Shown in pieces: positions 33,270 through 40,165 of a DNA stretch of 40,165 nt. The stretch lies in NCBI GenBank assembly GCA_902500775.1, contig CABVRZ010000003.1:175450-215614 (forward strand), given 5' to 3'. The notes under the pieces are model-generated. The model made no database searches, was not told the origin of the DNA, and saw only the letters and a list, made by a program, of their open reading frames with translations. Made by a program: the position numbers and the translations under genes. Position 1 is the stretch's first letter. Each line of letters starts with the position of its first letter. Source of the stretch: an uncultured Nitrospira sp. GTDB lineage: Bacteria; Nitrospirota; Nitrospiria; Nitrospirales; Nitrospiraceae.

Positions 33270-33956
33270 CTAATTCATCGGAACGATCGTCGCCGAGACT
33301 TCGTTCGGTAGCAGCAGAGTGGCCACGGCGCGGTTTTGTTCGTCCGGCTGAATCAAAGCGAACAGTGGAACCGGTTGTGGTACCTCGCCTGGCGGCATGG
33401 AGAGCATCGCGGGAAAGTCGATCAACGGCGAAAGTGTCGTCTGGCTGGCGATGCGAAGACGAAACGCCATCAAGACATCACGCAACCGCTGAGCTTTTTC
33501 TTCATCAGAGATCGACTCACTGGGAGCAATCCCGATCTCCCAAAGCGGCTTCGTCACCGTGACAGGAAATGTCAGTCCGAGTTTTTGCGCAATGGCCGAC
33601 ACATCAATCAAGAGTCCGGCTTGAATGGCTTGCTGGCGATTGGCAGTCAGCTGTTTGGCTGACACATCGGCTTGCGGTTCCAGCGCATGCTCAGATGTTC
33701 CCTGAGGTTGGAGCGCTGGTTCTTCTGCCGTTGAGGTCGTCAGGGTGGACTCCGCTTGGAGTTGAGTGTTTGGGTTGTTCTGGTCAGGTCCGACAATCGG
33801 CTCGTCCGGGATTGCGGGAAGCGCCTGGATCAGACCTTCATACACCCGTTTGGCGGATTCCGACCAGGTTGGGTTAAACGGCCGACCGGAAAAAGCCGCC
33901 TCGGCAGCTTTTCGCTCATCGTGGGTGAGGATTCGCGCGGTGTGTGTTGTATCCAT
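33270..33956 (-). CDS. Unrecognised protein, 228 residues
   Basis: The start is taken as ATG 33956 because a good -35/-10 pair ends 7 nt before it; the frame is open for 32 more codons upstream, but these overlap the promoter. There is no signal peptide or membrane span. The N-terminus (THDERKAAEAAFSGRPFNPT) is helical, with AKRVYEGLIQALP after it. Residues about 62-115 are a Gln/Thr/Ser/Glu-rich linker (NPNTQLQAESTLTTSTAEEP), and the C-terminal half is folded-looking: IDVSAIAQKLGLTFPVTVTK, LRDVLMAFRLRI and a hydrophobic ending LFALIQPDEQNRAVATLLLP. I do not recognise a family. It is divergent from the DnaJ-domain gene at 34143, with both promoters in the 186-bp gap. Confidence 0.75.
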   Translation of the reverse strand: MDTTHTARILTHDERKAAEAAFSGRPFNPTWSESAKRVYEGLIQALPAIPDEPIVGPDQNNPNTQLQAESTLTTSTAEEPALQPQGTSEHALEPQADVSAKQLTANRQQAIQAGLLIDVSAIAQKLGLTFPVTVTKPLWEIGIAPSESISDEEKAQRLRDVLMAFRLRIASQTTLSPLIDFPAMLSMPPGEVPQPVPLFALIQPDEQNRAVATLLLPNEVSATIVPMN

Positions 33957-33963
33957 ACTGATG

Positions 33964-33991
33964 AAGATAAGCCCGGCCGCCCACAAGTCAA
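33964..33991 (-). promoter_or_regulatory. Sigma70-like promoter for a leaderless mRNA
   Basis: On the minus strand TTGACT (33991-33986), a 16-nt spacer and TATCTT (33969-33964) are followed after 7 nt by ATG 33956. No ribosome site lies between. Confidence 0.65.
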
Positions 33992-34106
33992 GAGCTGCTT
34001 GGCCAGACGATGCCCCTTTGTCCCTGCACGAATAAAAGCACAATAAGTCCAAACAGATAGATCATGGCGACGCTATCGGCAGCGGGGGGACTTCCTCGCT
34101 GTCAGG

Positions 34107-34136
34107 GTGAAGGGCTCAAAACCTCCGTGCTATAGT
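34107..34136 (+). promoter_or_regulatory. Promoter for a leaderless dnaJ-like mRNA
   Basis: TATAGT (34131-34136) lies 6 nt before ATG 34143. A weak -35 candidate GTGAAG (34107-34112) is 18 nt upstream. There is no ribosome site. Confidence 0.55.
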
Positions 34137-34142
34137 CGGGCT

Positions 34143-34781
34143 ATGGCGCGAATAGATTACTATCGCATCTTAGGTGTGTCCCGGGAAGCCTCCGAGGAGG
34201 ACATCAAGAAGGCCTATCGGAAGCTGGTGTTTGAACACCATCCGGACCGGAATCCTGACAAGGCGGATGCAGAAGAACGCATCAGAGAGATCAATGTGGC
34301 CTATGAGGTGGTCGGCGACTCGGAAAAACGCCGTACCTACGATCGATTGTCCTGGGGGAATGAGCCGCGGGCCGAAGCAGTTGACTTGGGCCGTATTCTT
34401 GAGGAACTGGAACAGAAACTCTTCGATGAAGGCCGGAAGGAATTGTTCGCAATTTTAATAAAAGCTGTACCACGAGTGAAGGCGGAATTGGCGATTGTCC
34501 GAGAACGAACGGTGGCCGAGCAGGGCTACGATTCGTTTCTGGAGCCGGTCGTTCACACGCGGGCATCCGAAATCATGGATGAGGTTGTGACGGAAGAGAT
34601 GAATGAGCGGAGACAACGGCTTATCGATGTGGCGACCGAAATGCTGGTGTCTCAGGGAGTCACTAAGCGAAGCGATGACAAGGGAGTTCGCTTACTACGC
34701 GGTCGTCTGACAGAGAGTTTCCACAAGGGGCGGATCCACGGGTATGAGTCAGCGCTAGAACTGTTCTACGAAAGACGGTAA
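34143..34781 (+). CDS. DnaJ-domain protein
   Basis: 212 residues from ATG 34143. The J domain is residues about 4-68: [20 protein letters not shown], then the HPD tripeptide at 33-35 ([11 protein letters not shown]) and [20 protein letters not shown]. The family uses it to stimulate a DnaK ATPase. There is no Gly/Phe or zinc-finger region, so this is not the general DnaJ but a dedicated J protein. The remaining 140 residues are helical and charged ([40 protein letters not shown]) and would bind its client or a membrane-free partner; I do not recognise them. It is divergent from an unrecognised gene. Confidence 0.88.
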   Translation: MARIDYYRILGVSREASEEDIKKAYRKLVFEHHPDRNPDKADAEERIREINVAYEVVGDSEKRRTYDRLSWGNEPRAEAVDLGRILEELEQKLFDEGRKELFAILIKAVPRVKAELAIVRERTVAEQGYDSFLEPVVHTRASEIMDEVVTEEMNERRQRLIDVATEMLVSQGVTKRSDDKGVRLLRGRLTESFHKGRIHGYESALELFYERR

Positions 34782-34867
34782 GGGGTGGGGTGTTAGGCGC
34801 AAGGTGACGGGGACATCTGGCGGCTTCTCCCAATCTCTCCTTCCCCCTGACCCTTTCCCTTTACGTT

Positions 34868-36079
34868 TTATCGTTTTTCAACGAGTGGGCCGGCAACAAA
34901 CTTGCCGGCCTTCATCACGCCCACAATAGTATCCCGGTCTCTCAGCACCTCGATCCGACGAAGCGGGTTGCGATTCAAGATCACCAAGTCCGCTTCCATC
35001 CCCTTAGTGAGGATTCCAACTGACTTGTGAATGCCGATGAGTTTAGCGGCCGTTGCAGTTGAGGCGATGATGGCGTCCATCGGGGACATGCCCAGTGCGA
35101 CCATGCGCTCCAGCTCTTGCGCATTCTCTCCATGGAAATTGAACGGTGTTCCTGCATCAGTACCCATCGCGATGAAAATATCGTTATCATAGGCTTGTTT
35201 GAAGGAAGTTTTATGGCGGTTCGTCATCGCTCGGGCTTTTGCTAATGCGCTTTCTGGAATACCGCAGCTGGGGCGGCAGGCAGCTGTTGTGGCCAGGGCT
35301 GAAAGGGTCGGGACCATGTAGACGCCATAGCGCTTCATGAGCGCCCCGGACTCCTCATCCAATAATGTGGCATGCTCTATCGAGCGTGCACCGGCCTGGA
35401 TCGCATGCTTCATTCCTGATGCACCGTGGGCATGGGCGGCCACGGGTTTCCCAGCCTGACGCGCGGCATTCACCGCGGCTGCGATTTCTTCTGCGGTCAT
35501 TTGTACATCGTCGGGTGAGGTGCCGGGTGTGAGTACGCCTCCTGAAGCAATGACCTTAATGACCCCTGCCCCAGCAGCCACCTGTTCAGCGACAACCTTT
35601 CTGACCTGGGCAACTCCCGCTACCTCCTGACCAATGAACCGAGCATGGCCGCCGATCATGCAGATTGCCAGTCCTGCACCCACGATGCGGGGCCCAGGCA
35701 TCATGCCGGAGTCGATCGCCTGTTTGAGGGTGAAGATGGAATGGTCACGTGACCCCACGTCCCGTACGGTCGTAAACCCTGCCTCAATTGTCGCCTTCGC
35801 ATGTGTAGCCGATTTGAGAAGGGTATAGGAGGGTTGTTCAGATTCCAGCGTCTTGACCACATCCGCTTCCCCTCCTAAGCAGAGATGGACGTGGCAGTCG
35901 ATGAGTCCCGGGAGCACGGTCAGGCCACGGCCATTGATGCGGGTTGCTCCATTCGGGATGCGGACCTCGTTGCTTGGTCCGACCGCGACAATCTTCGTGT
36001 GGCGCACCAGGACGGTCGTGCCTTCTCGTACAGCGCCGGCCCCATCGATGAGGCGTACATGTTGAATGGCAATCGTCAT
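34868..36079 (-). CDS. Metal-dependent amidohydrolase (imidazolonepropionase/prolidase-like)
   Basis: 403 residues. The TIM-barrel metal ligands are all visible: H63 and H65 in LIDCHVHLC, K175 in GVIKVIASGG (candidate carbamylated Lys), H216 and H218 in PVAAHAHGA, H236 in SIEHATLL and D308 in AMGTDAGTPF. The N- and C-terminal beta-sandwich parts (IAIQHVRLIDGAGAV and LTKGMEADLVILNRNPLRR) are complete. Such enzymes hydrolyse cyclic amides or dipeptides; the substrate is not predictable. It starts 3 nt after the aminotransferase stop, so the two form an operon. The last codons form a 9-bp hairpin at 34888-34910. Confidence 0.88.
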   Translation of the reverse strand: MTIAIQHVRLIDGAGAVREGTTVLVRHTKIVAVGPSNEVRIPNGATRINGRGLTVLPGLIDCHVHLCLGGEADVVKTLESEQPSYTLLKSATHAKATIEAGFTTVRDVGSRDHSIFTLKQAIDSGMMPGPRIVGAGLAICMIGGHARFIGQEVAGVAQVRKVVAEQVAAGAGVIKVIASGGVLTPGTSPDDVQMTAEEIAAAVNAARQAGKPVAAHAHGASGMKHAIQAGARSIEHATLLDEESGALMKRYGVYMVPTLSALATTAACRPSCGIPESALAKARAMTNRHKTSFKQAYDNDIFIAMGTDAGTPFNFHGENAQELERMVALGMSPMDAIIASTATAAKLIGIHKSVGILTKGMEADLVILNRNPLRRIEVLRDRDTIVGVMKAGKFVAGPLVEKR

Positions 36080-36082
36080 GAC

Positions 36083-37261
36083 CTACCGTCCCAGGCTATA
36101 GGTATGAGCCGCCGCTTGGAGTCCGGCGCCAGGCGTCGACACCCACCCACTTCGAATACCGATTTCTTCAAGCGCGTTTAATAGAGTCAGCACGTTTGCC
36201 TCCGTCGACGATTCTCCCATGAGTCCGATCCTCCAGACCTTTCCCTTTAACGGCCCCAGCCCACCACCAATCTCGATACCGAAGCGTCGCAGCAACTCAA
36301 CCCGGACCGCTGTCTCATCAATGTGAGCAGGAACCGTCACGCACACTAATGTCGGAAGTCGTCGATCTTGAGGCGGCAGGGGACTGAGGCCGAGTGCCAT
36401 CAGGCCTGCGACCAGCGCTTGGCTGTTTAACTGATGGCGGGAAAATCTGGCCGGAAGTCCCTCCTCCTCAACGAGGCGTAGCGCCTCGCGGAGTGCATAG
36501 ATCATCGAAATCGGTGCCGTATGGTGATAGGCACGACTCTGCTCTGCCCAGTAGTCGGCAATGAGGGATAGGTCAAGATACCAGCTGTGACAGGGAGAAC
36601 GCCGAGCCTTCAGCGCTGACAGGGCGCGTTGGCTGAGTGTCAACGGAGCCAGCCCGGGTGGACAACTGAGACATTTCTGGGTCGCGCTGTAGCAGACATC
36701 GATCCCCCATTGATCGACTTCGACCGGCATTCCGCCAAGGGACGTGACGGCATCGACGATGAACAGCGCGTTGTACTGACGGCACAAGGTACCAATCGGT
36801 TCAATCGGCTGACAGGCCCCTGTCGAGGTTTCAGCATGGACGAGCACGACCGCTTTCACGGGGCTGGATTGTTGGAGTGTTTCAGCAATCGATTCTGGTT
36901 CAATCACGTGCCCCCAGGGCACTTCGACGCGAATGGCGTCCCCACCGCAGCGCTCGATAATGGTGGCGAGCCGAGTACCGAAGACCCCGTTGATCCCCAC
37001 AATGACACGGTCTCCTGGTTCGATGACGTTTACAATGGCCGCTTCCATACCGGCCGATCCGGTTCCCGAGACGGCGATGGTGAAGGGGTTGGTGGTTGCA
37101 AACACTCGACGGAGGAGTGTCTGGATGTCATTCATGATGCCGAGAAACATCGGGTCGAGATGTCCGATCAGCGACGTGGACATTGCACGTAGCACCCGTG
37201 GGTGCACAGCGCTGGGACCTGGTCCCAATAACAGTCTTTGTGGGGCAAGAAAGCCCTGCAT
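36083..37261 (-). CDS. PLP-dependent serine/alanine-glyoxylate aminotransferase family
   Basis: 392 residues from ATG 37261, which has AGGAGG 9 nt upstream; the frame is open 18 codons further back without a ribosome site and across the -10 element. LLGPGPSAVHPRVLRAMS (11-28) is the family opening, followed by SGTGSAGMEAAIVNVI (65-80), the PLP-pyridine Asp in LFIVDAVTSLGG (D170) and the Schiff-base lysine K196 in YSATQKCLSCPPG. The family transfers amino groups from serine or alanine to glyoxylate (photorespiration-like or C1 metabolism); close relatives act on other small amino acids. It is the first gene of an operon with the amidohydrolase. Confidence 0.9.
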   Translation of the reverse strand: MQGFLAPQRLLLGPGPSAVHPRVLRAMSTSLIGHLDPMFLGIMNDIQTLLRRVFATTNPFTIAVSGTGSAGMEAAIVNVIEPGDRVIVGINGVFGTRLATIIERCGGDAIRVEVPWGHVIEPESIAETLQQSSPVKAVVLVHAETSTGACQPIEPIGTLCRQYNALFIVDAVTSLGGMPVEVDQWGIDVCYSATQKCLSCPPGLAPLTLSQRALSALKARRSPCHSWYLDLSLIADYWAEQSRAYHHTAPISMIYALREALRLVEEEGLPARFSRHQLNSQALVAGLMALGLSPLPPQDRRLPTLVCVTVPAHIDETAVRVELLRRFGIEIGGGLGPLKGKVWRIGLMGESSTEANVLTLLNALEEIGIRSGWVSTPGAGLQAAAHTYSLGR

Positions 37262-37291
37262 GGCCAAAGCCTCCTGAAATGTCGCGCGGTT

Positions 37292-37297
37292 AGTATA
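37292..37297 (-). promoter_or_regulatory. -10 element of the aminotransferase-amidohydrolase operon
   Basis: On the minus strand TATACT at 37297-37292 lies 30 nt before ATG 37261, leaving a short leader with AGGAGG. The -35 position (37320-37315) reads TAGCTA, a weak match, which would fit dependence on an activator at the adjacent palindrome. Confidence 0.5.
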
Positions 37298-37320
37298 GCC
37301 AACCCGAGAAGACATAGCTA

Positions 37321-37337
37321 TGCGAGAAATTCTCGCA
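37321..37337. promoter_or_regulatory. Perfect palindrome between divergent promoters, likely operator
   Basis: TGCGAGAA-A-TTCTCGCA is a perfect 8+1+8 inverted repeat. It touches the -35 position of the leftward aminotransferase promoter and lies 30-50 bases upstream of the rightward promoter, as expected for a dimeric regulator serving one or both genes. Confidence 0.65.
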
Positions 37338-37366
37338 CAGGCAGCTCCTAGCTAGTTTGAGGGGAT

Positions 37367-37394
37367 TTGGGCGACTGGGGAGCCATGATATAGT
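37367..37394 (+). promoter_or_regulatory. Promoter for a leaderless CPBP-protease mRNA
   Basis: TATAGT (37389-37394) is 8 nt before ATG 37403; TTGGGC (37367-37372) is a weak -35 candidate with a 16-nt spacer. There is no ribosome site. Confidence 0.55.
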
Positions 37395-37402
37395 CGGGCA
37401 CC

Positions 37403-38899
37403 ATGAATGAGCAGATGCTGTCAATCGGACAGTTACCAAGGCTCCCTGAAACCAGTACCTCGATACCGTTACGAGCCTCTCCACTTCCCTATAGCAGCCC
37501 ATGGTCGCGTTTCGTGAGCGTCGTCTGTGTCGGAATTCTGCTTGCCTCTCTTACCGGGATTCTTTGGCTGTCGCTGACCGTCCCGAAATTACAGCGATTC
37601 GACGAACCGGACCGTGCGCTTGACGTGATGGTCAGCCGGATGATGCAAGCGCAAGACGGGTTGCACCATGCACCGGCATGGCAGCAATGGGTGGCGAAAT
37701 GGACGATGGACAATCAGGACGAAGCCTCTCGTCAGGCCATTCGATGGTATCGGGAACTGATCGCGATCACCGATGATCCGTTGGCCAAGCTTCGACTGGC
37801 GATTCTCCTTGGTGAATCCAAGCATGCAGCCGAGGCACTTGCTGAAGCTCAGGGATGGCAGGGGCGTGGAGCATCTGCTGAGTCGTTTCGACAGCTGATT
37901 GTGGCTGCGTACGGTTCCGCGCCACTCTCAAAGGCGCAGGAGACGGAGTTCCAGGCCATGCTGGCGGAGACGTTGCCGATCGGATGGTTCTACGATCATC
38001 TTGCTGCAAGGCTGGCGCAACGGACTGGTAACCATGCGCTTCTCACGACGGTCGAAGCACAACGTCAGATGAAGGAAGAGCAGGTTCAGCAATGGATTCG
38101 TCCGTTGATGATGGGTGAGCTCGCCTGTCTTGCCCTTGGATCGGTCATCCTGTTGGGGATCTTACGGTTGAAAAGCCAGCGGGCGAAGGTACTCCGGCTC
38201 CATTCGCCTGGCGTGCCTCCGCCCTGGTCTGGAGGGACGGCTGCGGCGGTGATCCTCCGTGGAGGAGCCTTGGGCGCCCTCCTGACCATCATCTTTTTGT
38301 CGATACCAACATTCAATCAGGGATCGTTGCGTGCACTGGCTATTCCGTTGGCGAATCTTCCGCTCTTAGCGATCGCCTATGTTCATTTGCTCAAACCTGC
38401 TGGTCTGAATTTCTGGCAGGGGTTTGGTCTCCGGATTGATCGGAGGGATTTCGGACGACTCGTCTGCGCTATCTTGGCTGTCGTTGCAGCCGCCCTATTG
38501 GGTGAATGGGTCATAGGACAGGCTGCGGAGTTTCTACAACTTGAAAACCATTGGACGGAATGGTTCGACCAAGAGTTGGTGTGGGCAACTCCGCCGATGC
38601 TGGCCATCAGCTTAGTTGAGTATGTGATTTTCGCGCCGATTTTTGAAGAGCTCGCATTTCGAGGACTGCTCTTTGCGATGTTGCGTCGCCGGTTCACCTT
38701 TCTCCCGGCCGCATTACTCAGCGCGACCATCTTTGCACTGGCCCATGGGTACAGCTTGCTCGGGTTTATCAGCGTCTTGTGGAGTGGGTTTCTCTGGGCC
38801 TGGATCTATGATCGAACCGGGAGTCTCATTCCTGGCATGATTGCGCATGCCCTGAATAACTTGCTGGTCTGCCTTACCGTGATGGCGCTGCTTCGTTGA
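37403..38899 (+). CDS. CPBP-family (CAAX-protease/Abi-like) membrane protein
   Basis: 498 residues. A cytoplasmic start (1-35) and one span (about 37-60) precede a soluble helical part (61-230) with TPR-like helix pairs (QAIRWYRELIAITDDPLAKL). Then about seven spans form the protease domain. Catalytic motifs of the family are present: E415-E416 with R420 in FEELAFRG, H448 in TIFALAHGYS and H482 in MIAHALNN. In eukaryotes relatives cut after prenylated Cys; bacterial ones serve in immunity to bacteriocins or protein maturation, substrate unknown. The extra N-terminal soluble domain is uncommon and may recruit the substrate. The end overlaps the convergent next gene by 26 bp. Confidence 0.85.
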   Translation: MNEQMLSIGQLPRLPETSTSIPLRASPLPYSSPWSRFVSVVCVGILLASLTGILWLSLTVPKLQRFDEPDRALDVMVSRMMQAQDGLHHAPAWQQWVAKWTMDNQDEASRQAIRWYRELIAITDDPLAKLRLAILLGESKHAAEALAEAQGWQGRGASAESFRQLIVAAYGSAPLSKAQETEFQAMLAETLPIGWFYDHLAARLAQRTGNHALLTTVEAQRQMKEEQVQQWIRPLMMGELACLALGSVILLGILRLKSQRAKVLRLHSPGVPPPWSGGTAAAVILRGGALGALLTIIFLSIPTFNQGSLRALAIPLANLPLLAIAYVHLLKPAGLNFWQGFGLRIDRRDFGRLVCAILAVVAAALLGEWVIGQAAEFLQLENHWTEWFDQELVWATPPMLAISLVEYVIFAPIFEELAFRGLLFAMLRRRFTFLPAALLSATIFALAHGYSLLGFISVLWSGFLWAWIYDRTGSLIPGMIAHALNNLLVCLTVMALLR

Positions 38900-39698
38900 C
38901 GGAAGCTTCCTGAATTCCGTGAAGAGCGTGGTAGAGATCTTCGTAGCGGAGGCTCACCCCATCTGCTTTGAGTAGCTCACGCATTCGCTGGTTCGCAATC
39001 CGTTTTCCCATCGACTGAGGCTCACGAGAAACGGACGATCGAACCGCCCATCGTTGCTCCACGGTCTGGCAAATTTCTTCCCAGGTCCTGGGAGTTCCAT
39101 CACTGACATTGTAGATCGTACCCTCCTGACCGTGCCTGAGGGCGGCAAGGCTGGTCGCCGCAAGGTCTTCCACGTGGATCAGGTTGACAAATTTTCTTGA
39201 GCGGGCAACCCGTCCTGTTTGAATCCAGTGAAGAGGACTGCGGTGTGGTCCATAGATTCCAGAAACTCTTAATATGATAGCTCCGCAGGATGTTCTGAGG
39301 AGTTCTTCGCCCTGCACACGAGGTTTACTGGCATCAATTGAGGCTGTTTCATCAACCCAGGGTGGAGGGTATTCGGTTGAGAGGCCGTCGTCGTAGGCGG
39401 AGGTGCTAGCGAGTACGACCAGCCGGCGGGTTCGTAGCAATACCGTATCAGCAAACTGCTGAACCAATTCAATCGGTATGGCGGGAAAGCACCAGAGGAG
39501 ATCGGTTGTTGGAGGAATCAGCTGCCAGGTCTCAGGTTGTGTGAGATCAAACCGGATCCGTTGTTCAGGCTTCACGTCAACGAGGTGTTGATCTGGGTCG
39601 CGACTCGTAGCAAAGACTAGTGCATAGTGTTGCTCAGCCAGCGGCAGGACGTACCTGGCGGTATAGCCTGATCCGAGAATGGTGAGTGCTTGGTGCAA
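38874..39698 (-). CDS. NAD(P)-dependent epimerase/dehydratase-like (SDR) protein
   Basis: 274 residues with a TTG start at 39698; AAAAGGA lies 10 nt upstream. The Rossmann loop is ILGSGYTARYV (G9-S-G-Y-T-A), the YeeZ-like atypical extended SDR version. LVVLASTSAY and VSGIYGPHRSPL are in the places of the usual strand-4 Ser and strand-6 motifs; the classical YxxxK pair is not clear, so dehydrogenase activity is uncertain. EEICQTVEQRW and the helical C-terminus are normal for the family. Substrate unknown, perhaps a nucleotide sugar. It is convergent with the protease gene, and its upstream side borders an IS4-like element. Confidence 0.8.
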   Translation of the reverse strand: MHQALTILGSGYTARYVLPLAEQHYALVFATSRDPDQHLVDVKPEQRIRFDLTQPETWQLIPPTTDLLWCFPAIPIELVQQFADTVLLRTRRLVVLASTSAYDDGLSTEYPPPWVDETASIDASKPRVQGEELLRTSCGAIILRVSGIYGPHRSPLHWIQTGRVARSRKFVNLIHVEDLAATSLAALRHGQEGTIYNVSDGTPRTWEEICQTVEQRWAVRSSVSREPQSMGKRIANQRMRELLKADGVSLRYEDLYHALHGIQEASVNEAAPSR

Positions 39699-39887
39699 GA
39701 TAGATATCCTTTTTTTTGGACGGAAGGCAGTGTGCCAGTGAGTCGCGATCAGAGTCCAACAAAAAGTTACGGTATCAGTAGTGTCCGGAGCTGTTCATCC
39801 CCAACGATCGTAACGTATTGAGCGATTAGGCAAACCCTGCTTCCAATGGGTGTGACCGACTTGAACTTGCACCACGTGCTACGAGAG

Positions 39888-39911
39888 CCTTCCGGCGGTT
39901 CAACCGGGAGG
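39888..39911 (+). promoter_or_regulatory. Hairpin covering the transposase ribosome site
   Basis: CCTTCCGG (39888-39895) pairs with CCGGGAGG (39904-39911), with one G-U pair and an 8-nt loop. The right arm contains the GGGAGG ribosome site 7 nt before ATG 39919. In IS10 and IS50 such a hairpin, formed only in read-through RNA, blocks transposase translation; the same role here is inference. Confidence 0.5.
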
Positions 39912-39918
39912 TGGGCAC

Positions 39919-40165
39919 ATGTACAGCGGCAAGTTGGTGTTTGCTCAATTGATGGGACACCTACCGCTGCATACGGTGCGGCGCTGTGTCGCCCGTTATC
40001 CAGGCCGTTACCCGACACTGACGTTCTCGCACCTCGATCAGTTCCTGGCGATGGCATTTGCGCAACTCACCTTTCGTGAGAGTCTGCGCGACATCGAGAC
40101 GTGTCTGCGTGCCCATTCAAGCAAACTGTATCACCTCGGCATTCGGGGCCGCATCGCGCGCAGCA
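39919..40165 (+). mobile_element. IS4-family transposase, N-terminal part (DUF4372 type)
   Basis: The frame from ATG 39919 is open to the window edge (82 codons) and is cut there. MYSGKLVFAQLMGHLPLHTV at the start, then RYPGRYPTLTFSHLDQFLAM and ESLRDIETCLRAHSSKLYHL, match the N-terminal DUF4372 domain that precedes the DDE nuclease in many IS4-family (ISPepr1-like) elements. The DDE residues lie outside. The left end of the element is probably somewhere between 39703 and 39800, but without the right end the terminal repeat cannot be identified. Upstream the element borders the start of the SDR gene, so it may have landed in that gene's upstream region. Confidence 0.85.

Noticed and set aside
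37262..37315. 18-codon extension of the aminotransferase
   Set aside because: It would start upstream of the -10 element; AGGAGG at the right distance marks ATG 37261.

Overview
The window is a GC-rich, gene-dense bacterial chromosome segment, read almost entirely on the plus strand up to about 30 kb and on mixed strands afterwards. No rRNA or tRNA gene is present to fix the taxonomy. Lipoproteins, outer-membrane-type proteins and an RND pump indicate a diderm. A full complex I operon, several DUF5666/FG-GAP exported proteins and a long palindromic intergenic element that I associate from memory with Nitrospira make a Nitrospira-like (Nitrospirota) organism the best guess. This is an inference of moderate confidence.

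Region 1 (1-7524) is a co-oriented block of exported or surface proteins. It holds the end of an FG-GAP beta-propeller protein, a small lipoprotein, a DUF5666 lipoprotein, an Arg/Asp-rich secreted protein and an outer-membrane beta-barrel candidate. These are followed by an ECF sigma factor, a membrane anti-sigma-like protein whose outer part is a CBM48 (glycogen-binding-like) domain, a lipoprotein carrying a paralogous CBM48 domain, and two more secreted proteins with Arg/Asp-rich segments. I consider this the best candidate for an undescribed system: a sigma/anti-sigma switch with a carbohydrate-binding-like sensor placed among secreted disordered proteins.

Region 2 (7551-14489) has a terminator, then a multidomain DHH-CBS-nucleotidyltransferase (tRNA CCA/A-adding type), then an RND adaptor lipoprotein and its inner-membrane pump.

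Region 3 (14700-30090) is a complete NADH:quinone oxidoreductase operon, nuoA-B-CD-E-F-G-H-I-J-K-L-M-N, in the E. coli order with fused nuoCD. Tight ATGA junctions alternate with gaps that hold palindromes, GTTTCG-type hairpins, an AT-rich block and a 118-bp long inverted repeat. In a nitrite oxidiser the complex could run forward or support reverse electron flow to NADH; the sequence does not say which.

Region 4 (30091-40165) has a structured 564-bp gap, a CPA1/NhaP-type antiporter with a TrkA-N-like tail, a 719-bp gap with a decayed REP-type transposase start and one arm of the long palindrome, an unrecognised protein divergent from a DnaJ-domain protein, an aminotransferase-amidohydrolase operon divergent from a CPBP-family membrane protease, an SDR-type dehydratase, and the first 82 codons of an IS4-like transposase that runs off the edge. 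Four genes (starts at 7662, 33956, 34143 and 37403) have a -10 hexamer only 6-8 nt before the ATG, so they are probably transcribed as leaderless mRNAs.
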